The position numbers and the translations under genes are program-made. The notes under the pieces are model-generated. The model had not been told where the DNA came from. It did not search any database and saw only the letters and a list, made by a program, of their open reading frames with translations. A DNA stretch of 6,179 nt, taken from NCBI GenBank assembly GCA_015904045.1, contig JABMDG010000279.1:1-6179 (forward strand), given 5' to 3'. The stretch's first letter is position 1. Each line of letters starts with the position of its first letter. The stretch comes from Nitrospira sp. Its GTDB lineage: Bacteria; Nitrospirota; Nitrospiria; Nitrospirales; Nitrospiraceae. Shown here in pieces: positions 1 through 6,179 of this stretch.

Positions 1-1
1 G

Positions 2-1018
2 GAGACGGTTCTTCTCTGGATGCTCCGAGGAGCAGGACTGACCGGTCTCTCCGGTATGCCTGCATGTCGAGATGGCATCGTGGTCCGGCCTTTGTACGAG
101 TCGAGACGAGACGAGATCCTTGCCTATCTCTCCCGTGAAGGAGTGCTGTTTCGGCAGGACTCCAGTAATGACAAACCGATCTATCTCCGGAACAAAATCA
201 GACAGGACGTGATCCCGGTTTTGCAACGGCTGGTGCCATCGGCCGTGGATGCTCTGTGTCGGCTGGCCGATCTTTGTCGAGACGACGACCGGTATCTGGG
301 GGAGCACGTTCAGGCGCTGTGCCATCCCTGGGTCAGACCACTTCCTGAAGGTGGGTGGGCGATGGACCGGTCGTTCTTGCATCAGGTTCCCATTGCTGTG
401 CAACGGCGCATCGTGAGGGAGTTGTTACGGCGAGGGGAGTCGCAGCGTCGATCGTCGAGGCGTGACACCGTTGAGCTGGTGCTCCGGGCTGTCACAAAAC
501 AGAATGTCGTCTCCAAGGTTGCCATCCCGTCCGGCTGGGTCGCTGTGGATAAAGACTTTGTCCGGTTCGTTCAGTTTAACGATGCGGAACGATCTCTTCA
601 CTGCCAGCCACGCCCTACCATCATTGCCGTACCGGGAAGTATGACATGGGCTGGAACGGGACAGCAGATTCAGGTACAAGAGGTGCCGCGGCAACAGATT
701 GCTTCAATAATTACAGCGAAGGACCGCATTGTGATCGATGCCGACCGGATCTCTCAACCGTTCGTGGTCCGGGCCTGGCAGGCCGGAGATCGGTTCTGCC
801 CACAGGGTATGAAAGGACGATCAAAGAAAATCCAGGATTTTTTTATGGATCTCAAGCTATCCCGTGCCGACCGAAGACGGATCCCCCTGGTTGTCGCTCC
901 AGAGGGGATTGTGTGGGTGGTTGGCTATCGGCAGGACGAACGGTGGCTGGTGACGCCGGATACGAAACGGTATGTGACCTTGGCAGTGCATCCAGCGCGG
1001 GCAGAGAAGGAGAGTTAG
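2..1018 (+). CDS. tilS: tRNA(Ile)-lysidine synthetase, 3' part (5' end off window)
   Basis: TilS uses ATP to attach lysine to the wobble cytidine of the CAU-anticodon tRNA-Ile, so that it reads AUA and is charged with Ile rather than Met. It acts in the cytoplasm. The frame is already open at position 2 and encodes ETVLLWMLRGAG, the conserved stretch following the PP-loop core. The N-terminal PP-loop (SGGxDS) therefore lies upstream, and the ATG at 20 is internal. About 338 residues are visible. Counting from position 2, they show the RPL segment (29-31), the D-S-S-N...RNKIR signature (53-67), a variable middle region, and a C-terminal TilS_C domain (about 254-330) with W-x-x-GDRF-x-P-x-GM and the K-K-I-Q-D-F-F motif. 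The stop is TAG at 1016-1018. hpt follows after 4 nt, and its ribosome binding site lies inside the tilS 3' end, so the two are probably co-transcribed. The family call is firm. Confidence 0.95.
   Translation, partial: ETVLLWMLRGAGLTGLSGMPACRDGIVVRPLYESRRDEILAYLSREGVLFRQDSSNDKPIYLRNKIRQDVIPVLQRLVPSAVDALCRLADLCRDDDRYLGEHVQALCHPWVRPLPEGGWAMDRSFLHQVPIAVQRRIVRELLRRGESQRRSSRRDTVELVLRAVTKQNVVSKVAIPSGWVAVDKDFVRFVQFNDAERSLHCQPRPTIIAVPGSMTWAGTGQQIQVQEVPRQQIASIITAKDRIVIDADRISQPFVVRAWQAGDRFCPQGMKGRSKKIQDFFMDLKLSRADRRRIPLVVAPEGIVWVVGYRQDERWLVTPDTKRYVTLAVHPARAEKES
1007..1012 (+). promoter_or_regulatory. Ribosome binding site of hpt
   Basis: AAGGAG lies inside the last codons of tilS, 10 nt before the ATG at 1023. 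A second in-frame ATG at 1032 would be 19 nt away, which is too far. The site therefore favours the first ATG as the hpt start. Confidence 0.75.
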
Positions 1019-1022
1019 CGGA

Positions 1023-1565
1023 ATGGATCGTATGTTTGGAAAGCCGATCGTGACGCAGGAGCAGATGCGGACCCGCATTCGCGAGCTGGGCCGTCAGATC
1101 AGCGCTGATTATGCCGGCCATGATCTGGTCCTCGTCGGTGTCTTAAAAGGCGCGTATGCTTTTTATGCCGATTTGGCCCGCGCGATTCGAATTCCGGTAA
1201 AGGTCGATTTTATCGTAGTCACCAGTTATGGATCACGGACCAAAAGTTCCGGGAAGGTCAAGGTGGTGACCGAGCTGACCGAGGAGATTAAGGGCAAAGA
1301 CGTGTTGCTGGTCGAGGATATCGTGGATTCGGGTATGACCGCGCAACATCTGCTGAAGACACTGGCAAGGAAAAAGCCGAGGAGTATCAATGTCTGCGCG
1401 CTCTTGGCCAAGCAGGAGCGCCGTGTCGTCAACGTGCATGTCGAATACGTTGGATTCACCGTGCCCAACCAATACATCGTGGGATACGGGCTCGACTATC
1501 GGCAGAAATATCGAAACCTTCCCTATCTGGCGGTGCTCGATCAGAAGGATCTTCAGGATGAGTAA
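1023..1565 (+). CDS. hpt: Hypoxanthine phosphoribosyltransferase
   Basis: This purine salvage enzyme transfers the phosphoribosyl group of PRPP to hypoxanthine (often also guanine) to give IMP or GMP in the cytoplasm. The 180-residue length is normal for bacterial Hpt. Visible motifs are LKG (41-43, pyrophosphate loop), SYG followed by T/S residues (68-76, flexible active-site loop), the PRPP-binding VLLVEDIVDSGMT (94-106, with E98, D99 and the likely catalytic base D102), K130 in LLAK (purine-ring lysine) and VGYGLDY (153-159, with D158). In the segment before that last motif most relatives have IPD, while this protein has VPN (N149); this position is not one of the catalytic residues known to me. 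The start is ATG 1023, supported by AAGGAG. The gene sits 4 nt after tilS, and the tilS-hpt-ftsH order is widespread in bacteria. A guanine- or xanthine-preferring enzyme cannot be excluded from sequence alone. Confidence 0.95.
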   Translation: MDRMFGKPIVTQEQMRTRIRELGRQISADYAGHDLVLVGVLKGAYAFYADLARAIRIPVKVDFIVVTSYGSRTKSSGKVKVVTELTEEIKGKDVLLVEDIVDSGMTAQHLLKTLARKKPRSINVCALLAKQERRVVNVHVEYVGFTVPNQYIVGYGLDYRQKYRNLPYLAVLDQKDLQDE

Positions 1566-1601
1566 GAGCGTGAATGCAAGAAGCCAGGCAAGATAACGGA
1601 G

Positions 1602-1628
1602 CGTGGTTGTCAACCTAAACGTGGCTGT
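1602..1628 (+). repeat. Direct repeat CGTGGYTGT, two copies, at the ftsH promoter
   Basis: The copies are CGTGGTTGT at 1602-1610 and CGTGGCTGT at 1620-1628. They match at 8 of 9 positions and are offset by 18 bp. The first overlaps the candidate -35 element and the second lies in the spacer. An 11-bp palindrome, GGTTGTCAACC (1605-1615), covers the same -35. Such placement would suit a regulator binding site, but two short copies could also arise by chance. Confidence 0.3.
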
Positions 1629-1636
1629 GTTAACAT
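1607..1636 (+). promoter_or_regulatory. Candidate sigma70-type promoter for ftsH
   Basis: TTGTCA (1607-1612, 5 of 6 matches to TTGACA) is followed after 18 bp by TAACAT (1631-1636, 4 of 6 matches to TATAAT). The -10 is preceded directly by TGT (1628-1630), an extended -10 of the TGn type. Transcription would start near 1643 and leave a leader of about 55 nt before ftsH. It is the best match I found in the 133-nt hpt-ftsH gap. Promoter consensus in this lineage is assumed to resemble the E. coli one. Confidence 0.45.
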
Positions 1637-1686
1637 CACCCAGGTTTCTAATAGGATCTGTTCCATTCGGTTCACGTTAGCACGAG

Positions 1687-1692
1687 AAGGAG
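1687..1692 (+). promoter_or_regulatory. Ribosome binding site of ftsH
   Basis: AAGGAG, within the longer AGAAGGAGAT at 1685-1694, lies 6 nt before ATG 1699. This is a strong site at good spacing and fixes the ftsH start. Confidence 0.85.
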
Positions 1693-1698
1693 ATCCGG

Positions 1699-3510
1699 AT
1701 GAATTCCAGGGTCAAGAACTTGCTTTTCTGGGTCGTGGTCGGCTTGTTCATGATTCTGCTGTTTAATCTGTTCAGCGTTCCGACCCATGCACCGGAAGAA
1801 GAAGTCATTTTCAGCGACTTCATGACGAAACTCGATAAGGGCGACTTCGAGAAAGTCATCATCAAAGGTAACCATATCAGCGGGGTCTTAAAGGACAAGA
1901 CGCGTATCCGCACGTACTCGGCTGACTATCCGGATATGGTGAAAATGCTTCGCGAAAAGGACGTTCAAATCGAAGTCAAGCCACCCGAGGAAAGTCCGTG
2001 GTATATCACGTTCCTTGTCACGTGGGGACCGTTTATTCTTTTCCTTGGCCTCTGGTTCTTCCTGATGCGCCAGATGCAGATCGGAGGGAACAAGGCGCTC
2101 TCGTTTGGCAAGAGTCGTGCTCGGATGCTGACGGAAGAGCGAAAGAAAGTCACATTCTCCGATGTTGCCGGCGTTGATGAGGCAAAAGAAGAGGTCCTTG
2201 AGATTATCGAGTTCTTGAAGGACCCGAGGAAGTTCCAGAAGCTTGGCGGACGTATCCCCAAGGGTGTGCTGGTCGTTGGCCCCCCTGGAACTGGCAAGAC
2301 TTTGCTCGCCAAAGCGATTGCGGGAGAGGCGGGTGTCCCATTCTTCAGTATCAGTGGGTCCGATTTCGTGGAGATGTTTGTCGGCGTGGGGGCGTCACGA
2401 GTACGTGATCTCTTTGAACAAGGGAAAAAGCATGCCCCCTGCATCATTTTCATCGATGAGATTGATGCGGTAGGTCGCCTGCGTGGCGCCGGGCTCGGTG
2501 GCGGGCATGATGAACGGGAACAAACCCTCAATCAGTTGTTGGTTGAAATGGACGGATTTGACACGACCGAAGGAGTAATTTTGGTCGCCGCCACCAATCG
2601 TCCCGATGTGCTTGATCCTGCGTTGCTGCGGCCGGGCCGCTTCGATCGACAGGTTGTCGTGAATCGGCCAGACCTCAAAGGCCGTTCTGAGATCCTGAAA
2701 GTCCACACGAAGAAGGTTCCCATCGCAGGGAATGTAGAGTTGGAAAAGATTGCCCGAGGGACCCCAGGGTTTTCCGGTGCTGATCTTGAGAATCTCGTCA
2801 ATGAAGCGGCGCTATGGGCCGCTCGTCAAAACAAGAAGGAAGTTGAGAACATCGATTTTGAGATGGCCAAAGATAAGGTCATGATGGGCGCGGAACGAAA
2901 GAGCATGATTCTGACCGATGAGGAAAAGCGCATCACGGCTTATCATGAAGCGGGCCATGCCTTGATGGCGAAGATGCTGCCAGGCACCGATCCTGTCCAT
3001 AAGGTCACGATCATTCCCAGAGGCAGAGCATTGGGGTTGACCATGCAGTTGCCGACCGACGACCGGCATAATTACTCGAAAGAGTTCTTGTACAATACGT
3101 TGGCGATTCTCATGGGTGGCCGGGTGGCGGAGGAACTGGTGTTCAAACACGTCACCACCGGCGCAGGCAACGATTTGGAGCGCGCGACCGATCTGGCGCG
3201 GAAGATGGTGTGCGAATGGGGCATGAGCGAAAAGCTGGGCCCCCTGACGTTTGGACAGAAAGAAGATGCCGTGTTTCTGGGACGCGACTTTTCAGCCAAA
3301 CGGGATGTCAGTGATCAAGTGGCGTTGGAGATCGATCTGGAAATCAAACGTTTTGTCACTGAGAACTATGAACGCGCGAAGCGTGTCTTGACCGAGCAGA
3401 TGGCTAGCTTGAAGGCGTTGGCCGAAGCCCTGCTCGAAAAAGAAGTGTTGGACGCACCGGAGATCGATCAAATTCTCATGCAGTCCTCCTCTCAGACGGT
3501 CCCCGTCTGA
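1699..3510 (+). CDS. ftsH: ATP-dependent zinc metalloprotease FtsH
   Basis: FtsH is a hexameric inner-membrane AAA+ protease that extracts and degrades misassembled membrane proteins and selected soluble regulators. The 603-residue protein has a first membrane segment (about 7-27), a small extracytoplasmic domain (about 28-100) and a second membrane segment (about 101-124). The AAA+ module follows: Walker A GPPGTGKT (194-201), pore loop F227-V-G, Walker [10 protein letters not shown] (249-257), and the second region of homology [21 protein letters not shown] with presumed arginine fingers R311 and R314. The M41 peptidase domain carries zinc motif HEAGH (416-420, catalytic E417), with third ligand D492 expected from E. 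coli D495. The C-terminus (about 545-592) is helical and ends in a short Ser/Gln tail. All catalytic residues are present, and length is within the usual 600-650. It probably has its own promoter and is followed by two hairpins. The start ATG has a strong AAGGAG site. Confidence 0.98.
   Translation: MNSRVKNLLFWVVVGLFMILLFNLFSVPTHAPEEEVIFSDFMTKLDKGDFEKVIIKGNHISGVLKDKTRIRTYSADYPDMVKMLREKDVQIEVKPPEESPWYITFLVTWGPFILFLGLWFFLMRQMQIGGNKALSFGKSRARMLTEERKKVTFSDVAGVDEAKEEVLEIIEFLKDPRKFQKLGGRIPKGVLVVGPPGTGKTLLAKAIAGEAGVPFFSISGSDFVEMFVGVGASRVRDLFEQGKKHAPCIIFIDEIDAVGRLRGAGLGGGHDEREQTLNQLLVEMDGFDTTEGVILVAATNRPDVLDPALLRPGRFDRQVVVNRPDLKGRSEILKVHTKKVPIAGNVELEKIARGTPGFSGADLENLVNEAALWAARQNKKEVENIDFEMAKDKVMMGAERKSMILTDEEKRITAYHEAGHALMAKMLPGTDPVHKVTIIPRGRALGLTMQLPTDDRHNYSKEFLYNTLAILMGGRVAEELVFKHVTTGAGNDLERATDLARKMVCEWGMSEKLGPLTFGQKEDAVFLGRDFSAKRDVSDQVALEIDLEIKRFVTENYERAKRVLTEQMASLKALAEALLEKEVLDAPEIDQILMQSSSQTVPV
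3492..3510 (+). other. 8-bp hairpin overlapping the ftsH stop codon
   Basis: TCAGACGG (3492-3499) and CCGTCTGA (3503-3510) are perfect reverse complements around a 3-nt TCC loop. The TGA stop codon of ftsH forms the end of the 3' arm. No T-run follows. A terminating ribosome would melt it, so it would fold mainly in untranslated RNA or protect the 3' end after translation. The pairing is seen directly; the role is inference. Confidence 0.5.
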
Positions 3511-3521
3511 AACGATTCATT

Positions 3522-3557
3522 ACGCAACGGTTCCCTCGGGCAAAGGAACCGTTGCGT
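3522..3557 (+). terminator. Perfect 13-bp hairpin after ftsH, possible terminator
   Basis: ACGCAACGGTTCC (3522-3534) pairs perfectly with GGAACCGTTGCGT (3545-3557) across a 10-nt loop. It begins 11 nt after the ftsH stop and 11 nt after the hairpin over that stop. The arm is long enough for a terminator or an mRNA-stabilising 3' structure. No run of T follows on the + strand (the next bases are CACAGGAATTC), and none precedes it that would serve the - strand. It is therefore not a canonical intrinsic terminator. Other options are a factor-assisted or attenuating site, or a processing/stability hairpin. The structure is certain and the function is open. Confidence 0.55.
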
Positions 3558-3634
3558 CACAGGAATTCTGATACCATCCATTGATGTGGGAATGATCTGC
3601 GCCGTGCCTGCGACGGTGTGGTGCCGTGTGATCT

Positions 3635-4558
3635 ATGGAATCAGTAGAGGCAGGGGAAACAGTTGATGGCGCAGCGGCGGAGAGGCCTGCTCGTAAGGAT
3701 TGGTTCCTCGCCGGCGGTAGAGAAATCAGATACAGTCGACCGCTGGTCATGGGGATTGTGAATGTCACGCCGGATTCATTCTACGACGGGGGGCGCTACA
3801 ATCTTCCTGAACAGGCCGTTGCCCGTGCACTTGAACTGGTTGATCAAGGGGCGGATATTCTCGACGTCGGGGCTGAATCGACCAGGCCTGGTGCTTATCC
3901 TGTCAGCCAGGAGGAGGAACTGGCTCGGCTGATTCCTGTCGTCGCTGAAGTGGCCCATCGGGTGACGGTTCCGATTTCAGTAGATACGAGTAAGGCCTCC
4001 GTGGCACAGGCGGCTCTGAACGTGGGAGCCTGTATTATCAACGATGTCAGCGCGCTTCGGTGGGACCAGGAGATGGCCTCAGTCGTGGCCCGATCCGGTG
4101 CAGCTGTCGTGCTGATGCATATGCGAGGGACTCCTCCGACGATGCAGCAAGCGCCGCAGTATGGCGATGTGGTCAAGGAAGTCGCATCCTTTTTTCATGA
4201 GCGGATGCAGGCGGCTGGGGAGGCGGGAATTTCAAAGACTCACATCATCCTTGATCCAGGTATCGGTTTTGGTAAGCTACTCGAACACAATCTCAAACTC
4301 TTGAATCGGCTTTCCGATCTGACCAATATGGGTTGTCCCGTGCTTGTGGGTCTTTCTCGCAAAGCATTCATCGGTCAGCTGCTTGACCGGCCTGTCGAGC
4401 ATCGGGAGTGGGGAACAGCTGCGGCAGTCGCGCTTGCGGTCGATCGTGGAGCCGCGATTCTTCGAGTTCATGATGTGGCGATGATGGCGGATGTCGTCAA
4501 AGTGGCGGCCGCCGTGCGAGCCTCTCTACCGCAAAGCAGACAGGAGCATGATGCGTAA
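3635..4558 (+). CDS. folP: Dihydropteroate synthase
   Basis: FolP condenses 6-hydroxymethyl-7,8-dihydropterin pyrophosphate with p-aminobenzoate to give dihydropteroate in folate synthesis; it is the sulfonamide target. The 307-residue protein is a TIM barrel with all usual motifs: [11 protein letters not shown] (39-49, N43 for Mg2+), [11 protein letters not shown] (77-87), SVDTSK (115-120), INDVSA (135-140), MHMRGTP (161-167), [10 protein letters not shown] (205-214), GLSRKAFIG (239-247) and RVHDV (277-281). An Ala/Glu-rich stretch of about 22 residues precedes the core and makes the protein slightly longer than the common 270-290. The start is constrained: TGA at 3629-3631 closes the frame 3 nt before ATG 3635, and no other usual start codon occurs before the barrel. 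No convincing Shine-Dalgarno is seen, only GGTG at 3620-3623. glmM overlaps the 3' end by 8 nt, implying co-transcription. Confidence 0.96.
   Translation: MESVEAGETVDGAAAERPARKDWFLAGGREIRYSRPLVMGIVNVTPDSFYDGGRYNLPEQAVARALELVDQGADILDVGAESTRPGAYPVSQEEELARLIPVVAEVAHRVTVPISVDTSKASVAQAALNVGACIINDVSALRWDQEMASVVARSGAAVVLMHMRGTPPTMQQAPQYGDVVKEVASFFHERMQAAGEAGISKTHIILDPGIGFGKLLEHNLKLLNRLSDLTNMGCPVLVGLSRKAFIGQLLDRPVEHREWGTAAAVALAVDRGAAILRVHDVAMMADVVKVAAAVRASLPQSRQEHDA
4542..4546 (+). promoter_or_regulatory. Ribosome binding site of glmM inside folP
   Basis: AGGAG lies in the last codons of folP. Two ATG codons follow back to back: 4548 (1 nt away) and 4551 (4 nt away). Only the second leaves workable, if short, spacing, so the site decides the glmM start. 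Confidence 0.65.
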
Positions 4559-5900
4559 ACTTTTTGGAACGGACGGAATCCGCGGCGTGGCTAATCTCGA
4601 TCCGATGACCAGCGAGATGGCCATGCAACTGGGACGGGCCGCCGCACATATTTTCATGCGGCGGGCCGGACGGCATCAGATCGTCATCGGCAAAGACACG
4701 CGTGTGTCTGGCTATATGTTGGAGTCCGCCTTGACCTCAGGAATCTGCTCGATGGGCGTCGATGTACTGCTGGTCGGGCCGATGCCGACGCCGGCCATTG
4801 CGTTCTTGACGCGTAGCCTTCGGGCCGACGCCGGCGTGGTGATTTCGGCTTCGCACAACCCTTATCAAGACAATGGGATCAAGTTTTTTTCGAGTGATGG
4901 ATTCAAGTTGCCCGACGACGTTGAGGCCCGGATCGAACAGTTAATCGTGTCGAACGAAATCAGCCATCTCCGGCCGACTGCGGACCTGATTGGAAAGGCC
5001 TATCGGATCGACGATGCGGATGGCCGGTACATCGAGTTCACAAAACGGTCACTGCCTCGGGACCTAGATTTTCAAGGGATGAAGCTCGTCATCGATTGCG
5101 CCAACGGTGCCGCCTATAAAGTGGCACCGGCGATTCTCAGAGAACTGGGCGCCAAGATCGAGGTCATCGGCAACAATCCGGACGGCATGAACATCAACGC
5201 TGGCTGTGGAGCCGTCCATCCCGAAAAGCTGCAGAACGCCGTACTCCAACATCAAGCCGATCTCGGGATTGCGCTAGACGGCGACGCGGACCGGGCGATC
5301 TTCGTCTGCGAGCAGGGGACAATTGTCGACGGCGACCACATCATGGCGGCCTTGGGGCTCGACCTCTACCGCAATGGGCTACTGGCCAAGCAGACACTGG
5401 TAGGGACCGTGATGAGCAATTTCGGTCTGGAATTATCCATGGCGAAGGCGGGCATCAAGCTGGTCCGAACGCCGGTGGGTGACCGATATTTGCTGGAACG
5501 GATGCAAGCCGACGGATATAACTTCGGCGGGGAGCAATCGGGCCATTTTATTTTCCTCGACCACAACACGACGGGAGACGGACTCATTTCCGCCCTCCAA
5601 GTGTTATCGCTGATGAAGCGAACGCAGCAGCCGTTGTCGGAGCTGGCCAAGGCGATGTCCGCGGTTCCTCAGGTCTTGGTGAACGTGAAGGTCACGCGGA
5701 AGCCTGACTTGGAGTCAATTCCTGATGTCGCGAGGGCGATGCGGGAGGGCGAACAGAGCCTGAATGGATCCGGACGGGTACTCGTCCGGTATTCTGGGAC
5801 GGAGCCTCTGCTGAGGATTATGGTAGAGGGAGAGAAAGCCTCCATGATCCGAGATGTGGCCGAACGGCTTGCAGGCGTCGTGCGGACTCATCTGGGCTAG
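4551..5900 (+). CDS. glmM: Phosphoglucosamine mutase
   Basis: GlmM interconverts glucosamine-6-phosphate and glucosamine-1-phosphate in the cytoplasm, on the way to UDP-GlcNAc for peptidoglycan and lipopolysaccharide. From ATG 4551 it is 449 residues, the usual length. It shows the N-terminal signature [11 protein letters not shown] (2-12), the catalytic phosphoserine loop ISASHNP (98-104; S101 is the expected phosphorylated serine), the metal loop DGDADR (243-248; D243, D245 and D247), the sugar-binding loop GEQSGH (327-332) and the C-terminal phosphate loop RYSGTEP (413-419). These separate it from general phosphoglucomutase/phosphomannomutase. The frame is open further upstream, but the conserved N-terminus and the AGGAG at 4542-4546 point to 4551. 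ATG 4548 would add one Met and is possible. The start overlaps the folP stop by 8 nt, so translation of the two is likely coupled. Phosphoserine activation is known from the family, not shown here. Confidence 0.97.
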   Translation: MRKLFGTDGIRGVANLDPMTSEMAMQLGRAAAHIFMRRAGRHQIVIGKDTRVSGYMLESALTSGICSMGVDVLLVGPMPTPAIAFLTRSLRADAGVVISASHNPYQDNGIKFFSSDGFKLPDDVEARIEQLIVSNEISHLRPTADLIGKAYRIDDADGRYIEFTKRSLPRDLDFQGMKLVIDCANGAAYKVAPAILRELGAKIEVIGNNPDGMNINAGCGAVHPEKLQNAVLQHQADLGIALDGDADRAIFVCEQGTIVDGDHIMAALGLDLYRNGLLAKQTLVGTVMSNFGLELSMAKAGIKLVRTPVGDRYLLERMQADGYNFGGEQSGHFIFLDHNTTGDGLISALQVLSLMKRTQQPLSELAKAMSAVPQVLVNVKVTRKPDLESIPDVARAMREGEQSLNGSGRVLVRYSGTEPLLRIMVEGEKASMIRDVAERLAGVVRTHLG

Positions 5901-5926
5901 GTATTGTCGTTGTACCTGAGGGGCCC

Positions 5927-6179
5927 ATGCTTCCGTCCCTCACTGTCGCATTTCTTTTCGGGCTTCTCTGCAGTTCACAGGTTTCATTCTTCCCTGTCAG
6001 CATCGTCGGTCTCTTAGCAGCCATCGCCGGCGGATTGAGTCTGCTTGAACGGGCTGACCTCGTCGATGCACGGCAGGCGCTCTCTCTGTACGGAGCGATT
6101 CTCGCAGGAGTGCTCTATTGGAGTCTGGCCACTCCATCTTCCTATCCGCACCGCGATTTCTCAGATCCCAGCCACAGTT
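5927..6179 (+). CDS. Multi-spanning membrane protein, N-terminus; possible ComEC/Rec2 (3' end off window)
   Basis: The frame starts with ATG 5927, 26 nt after glmM, and stays open for 84 residues to the right edge. The visible part is strongly hydrophobic: membrane segments at about 4-21, 22-40 and 51-68, with a short charged turn (ERADLVDAR, 41-49) between the second and third. A polar stretch, PHRDFSDPSHS, follows. Two or three N-terminal helices followed by a soluble region is the layout of ComEC/Rec2, the channel that passes single-stranded DNA inward in transformation. The position behind glmM and my impression of Nitrospira relatives agree with this. No diagnostic Competence or metallo-beta-lactamase motif is visible, as those would lie beyond the window. 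The Shine-Dalgarno is weak (GAGGGG, 5918-5923). A coding membrane protein is fairly sure; the name is a guess. Confidence 0.6.
   Translation, partial: MLPSLTVAFLFGLLCSSQVSFFPVSIVGLLAAIAGGLSLLERADLVDARQALSLYGAILAGVLYWSLATPSSYPHRDFSDPSHS

Noticed and set aside
20..22. ATG at 20 as the start of tilS
   Set aside because: The frame is open back to the left edge and already encodes conserved TilS sequence (ETVLLW); the PP-loop must lie upstream.
838..844. T7 run in tilS (and T7 at 4884-4890 in glmM) as programmed slippage sites
   Set aside because: Both encode Phe-Phe in conserved in-frame motifs, with the downstream frame intact and no alternative product evident.
1647..1652. TCTAAT as an alternative -10 for ftsH
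   Set aside because: It matches TATAAT at 5 of 6 positions, but no -35-like hexamer lies 16-18 bp upstream.
1566..1698. Terminator or small gene in the hpt-ftsH gap
   Set aside because: No stem longer than about 5 bp, no T-run and no credible short frame with a ribosome binding site were found; only the promoter-like signals were kept.
3569..3577. TGATACCAT as an extended -10 for folP
   Set aside because: The hexamer is weak and no -35 exists at proper spacing; the region upstream is the hairpin arm. A promoter here is possible but not supported.
4491..4550. Longer glmM from an upstream ATG at 4491
   Set aside because: The extra 20 residues would overlap folP, match no GlmM N-terminus, and ignore the AGGAG at 4542-4546.
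5818..6024. Minus-strand open frames, here and opposite ftsH, folP and tilS
   Set aside because: They lie antisense to well-supported genes, show no recognisable protein features, and are best explained as shadows of codon bias.

Overview
This window is a compact run of housekeeping genes, all on the + strand. It probably comes from a free-living Gram-negative-type bacterium. The moderately GC-rich codon use, the protein character and the gene order look most like Nitrospira or related Nitrospirota. That is an impression from the proteins, not the result of a search.

Layout: (1) positions 2-1018, the 3' two-thirds of tilS (tRNA-Ile lysidine synthetase), cut by the left edge; (2) 1023-1565, hpt (hypoxanthine phosphoribosyltransferase), 4 nt after tilS; (3) 1566-1698, a 133-nt gap with a candidate sigma70-type promoter, a direct repeat and a strong ribosome binding site; (4) 1699-3510, ftsH (membrane AAA+ zinc protease), complete; (5) 3511-3634, a 124-nt gap with a 13-bp perfect hairpin, preceded by an 8-bp hairpin over the ftsH stop codon; (6) 3635-4558, folP (dihydropteroate synthase); (7) 4551-5900, glmM (phosphoglucosamine mutase), overlapping folP by 8 nt; (8) 5927 to the right edge, the N-terminus of a multi-spanning membrane protein, tentatively ComEC/Rec2.

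The spacing suggests two or three transcription units. tilS-hpt is one tight unit. ftsH probably has its own promoter and ends in a hairpin pair that may stop or reduce transcription. folP-glmM-(comEC-like) is a second tight unit whose promoter is not clear. The functions are essential but not one pathway: tRNA decoding, purine salvage, membrane protein quality control, folate synthesis and the first committed steps toward UDP-GlcNAc for peptidoglycan. The order joins two known arrangements: tilS-hpt-ftsH (as in Bacillus and many other bacteria) and ftsH-folP-glmM (as in Escherichia coli).

I found no mobile element, CRISPR array, RNA gene or unknown gene system. All complete genes keep their catalytic motifs. 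The points worth a second look are regulatory: the hairpin pair after ftsH, the repeat-flanked ftsH promoter, the lack of a Shine-Dalgarno before folP, and the folP/glmM overlap.
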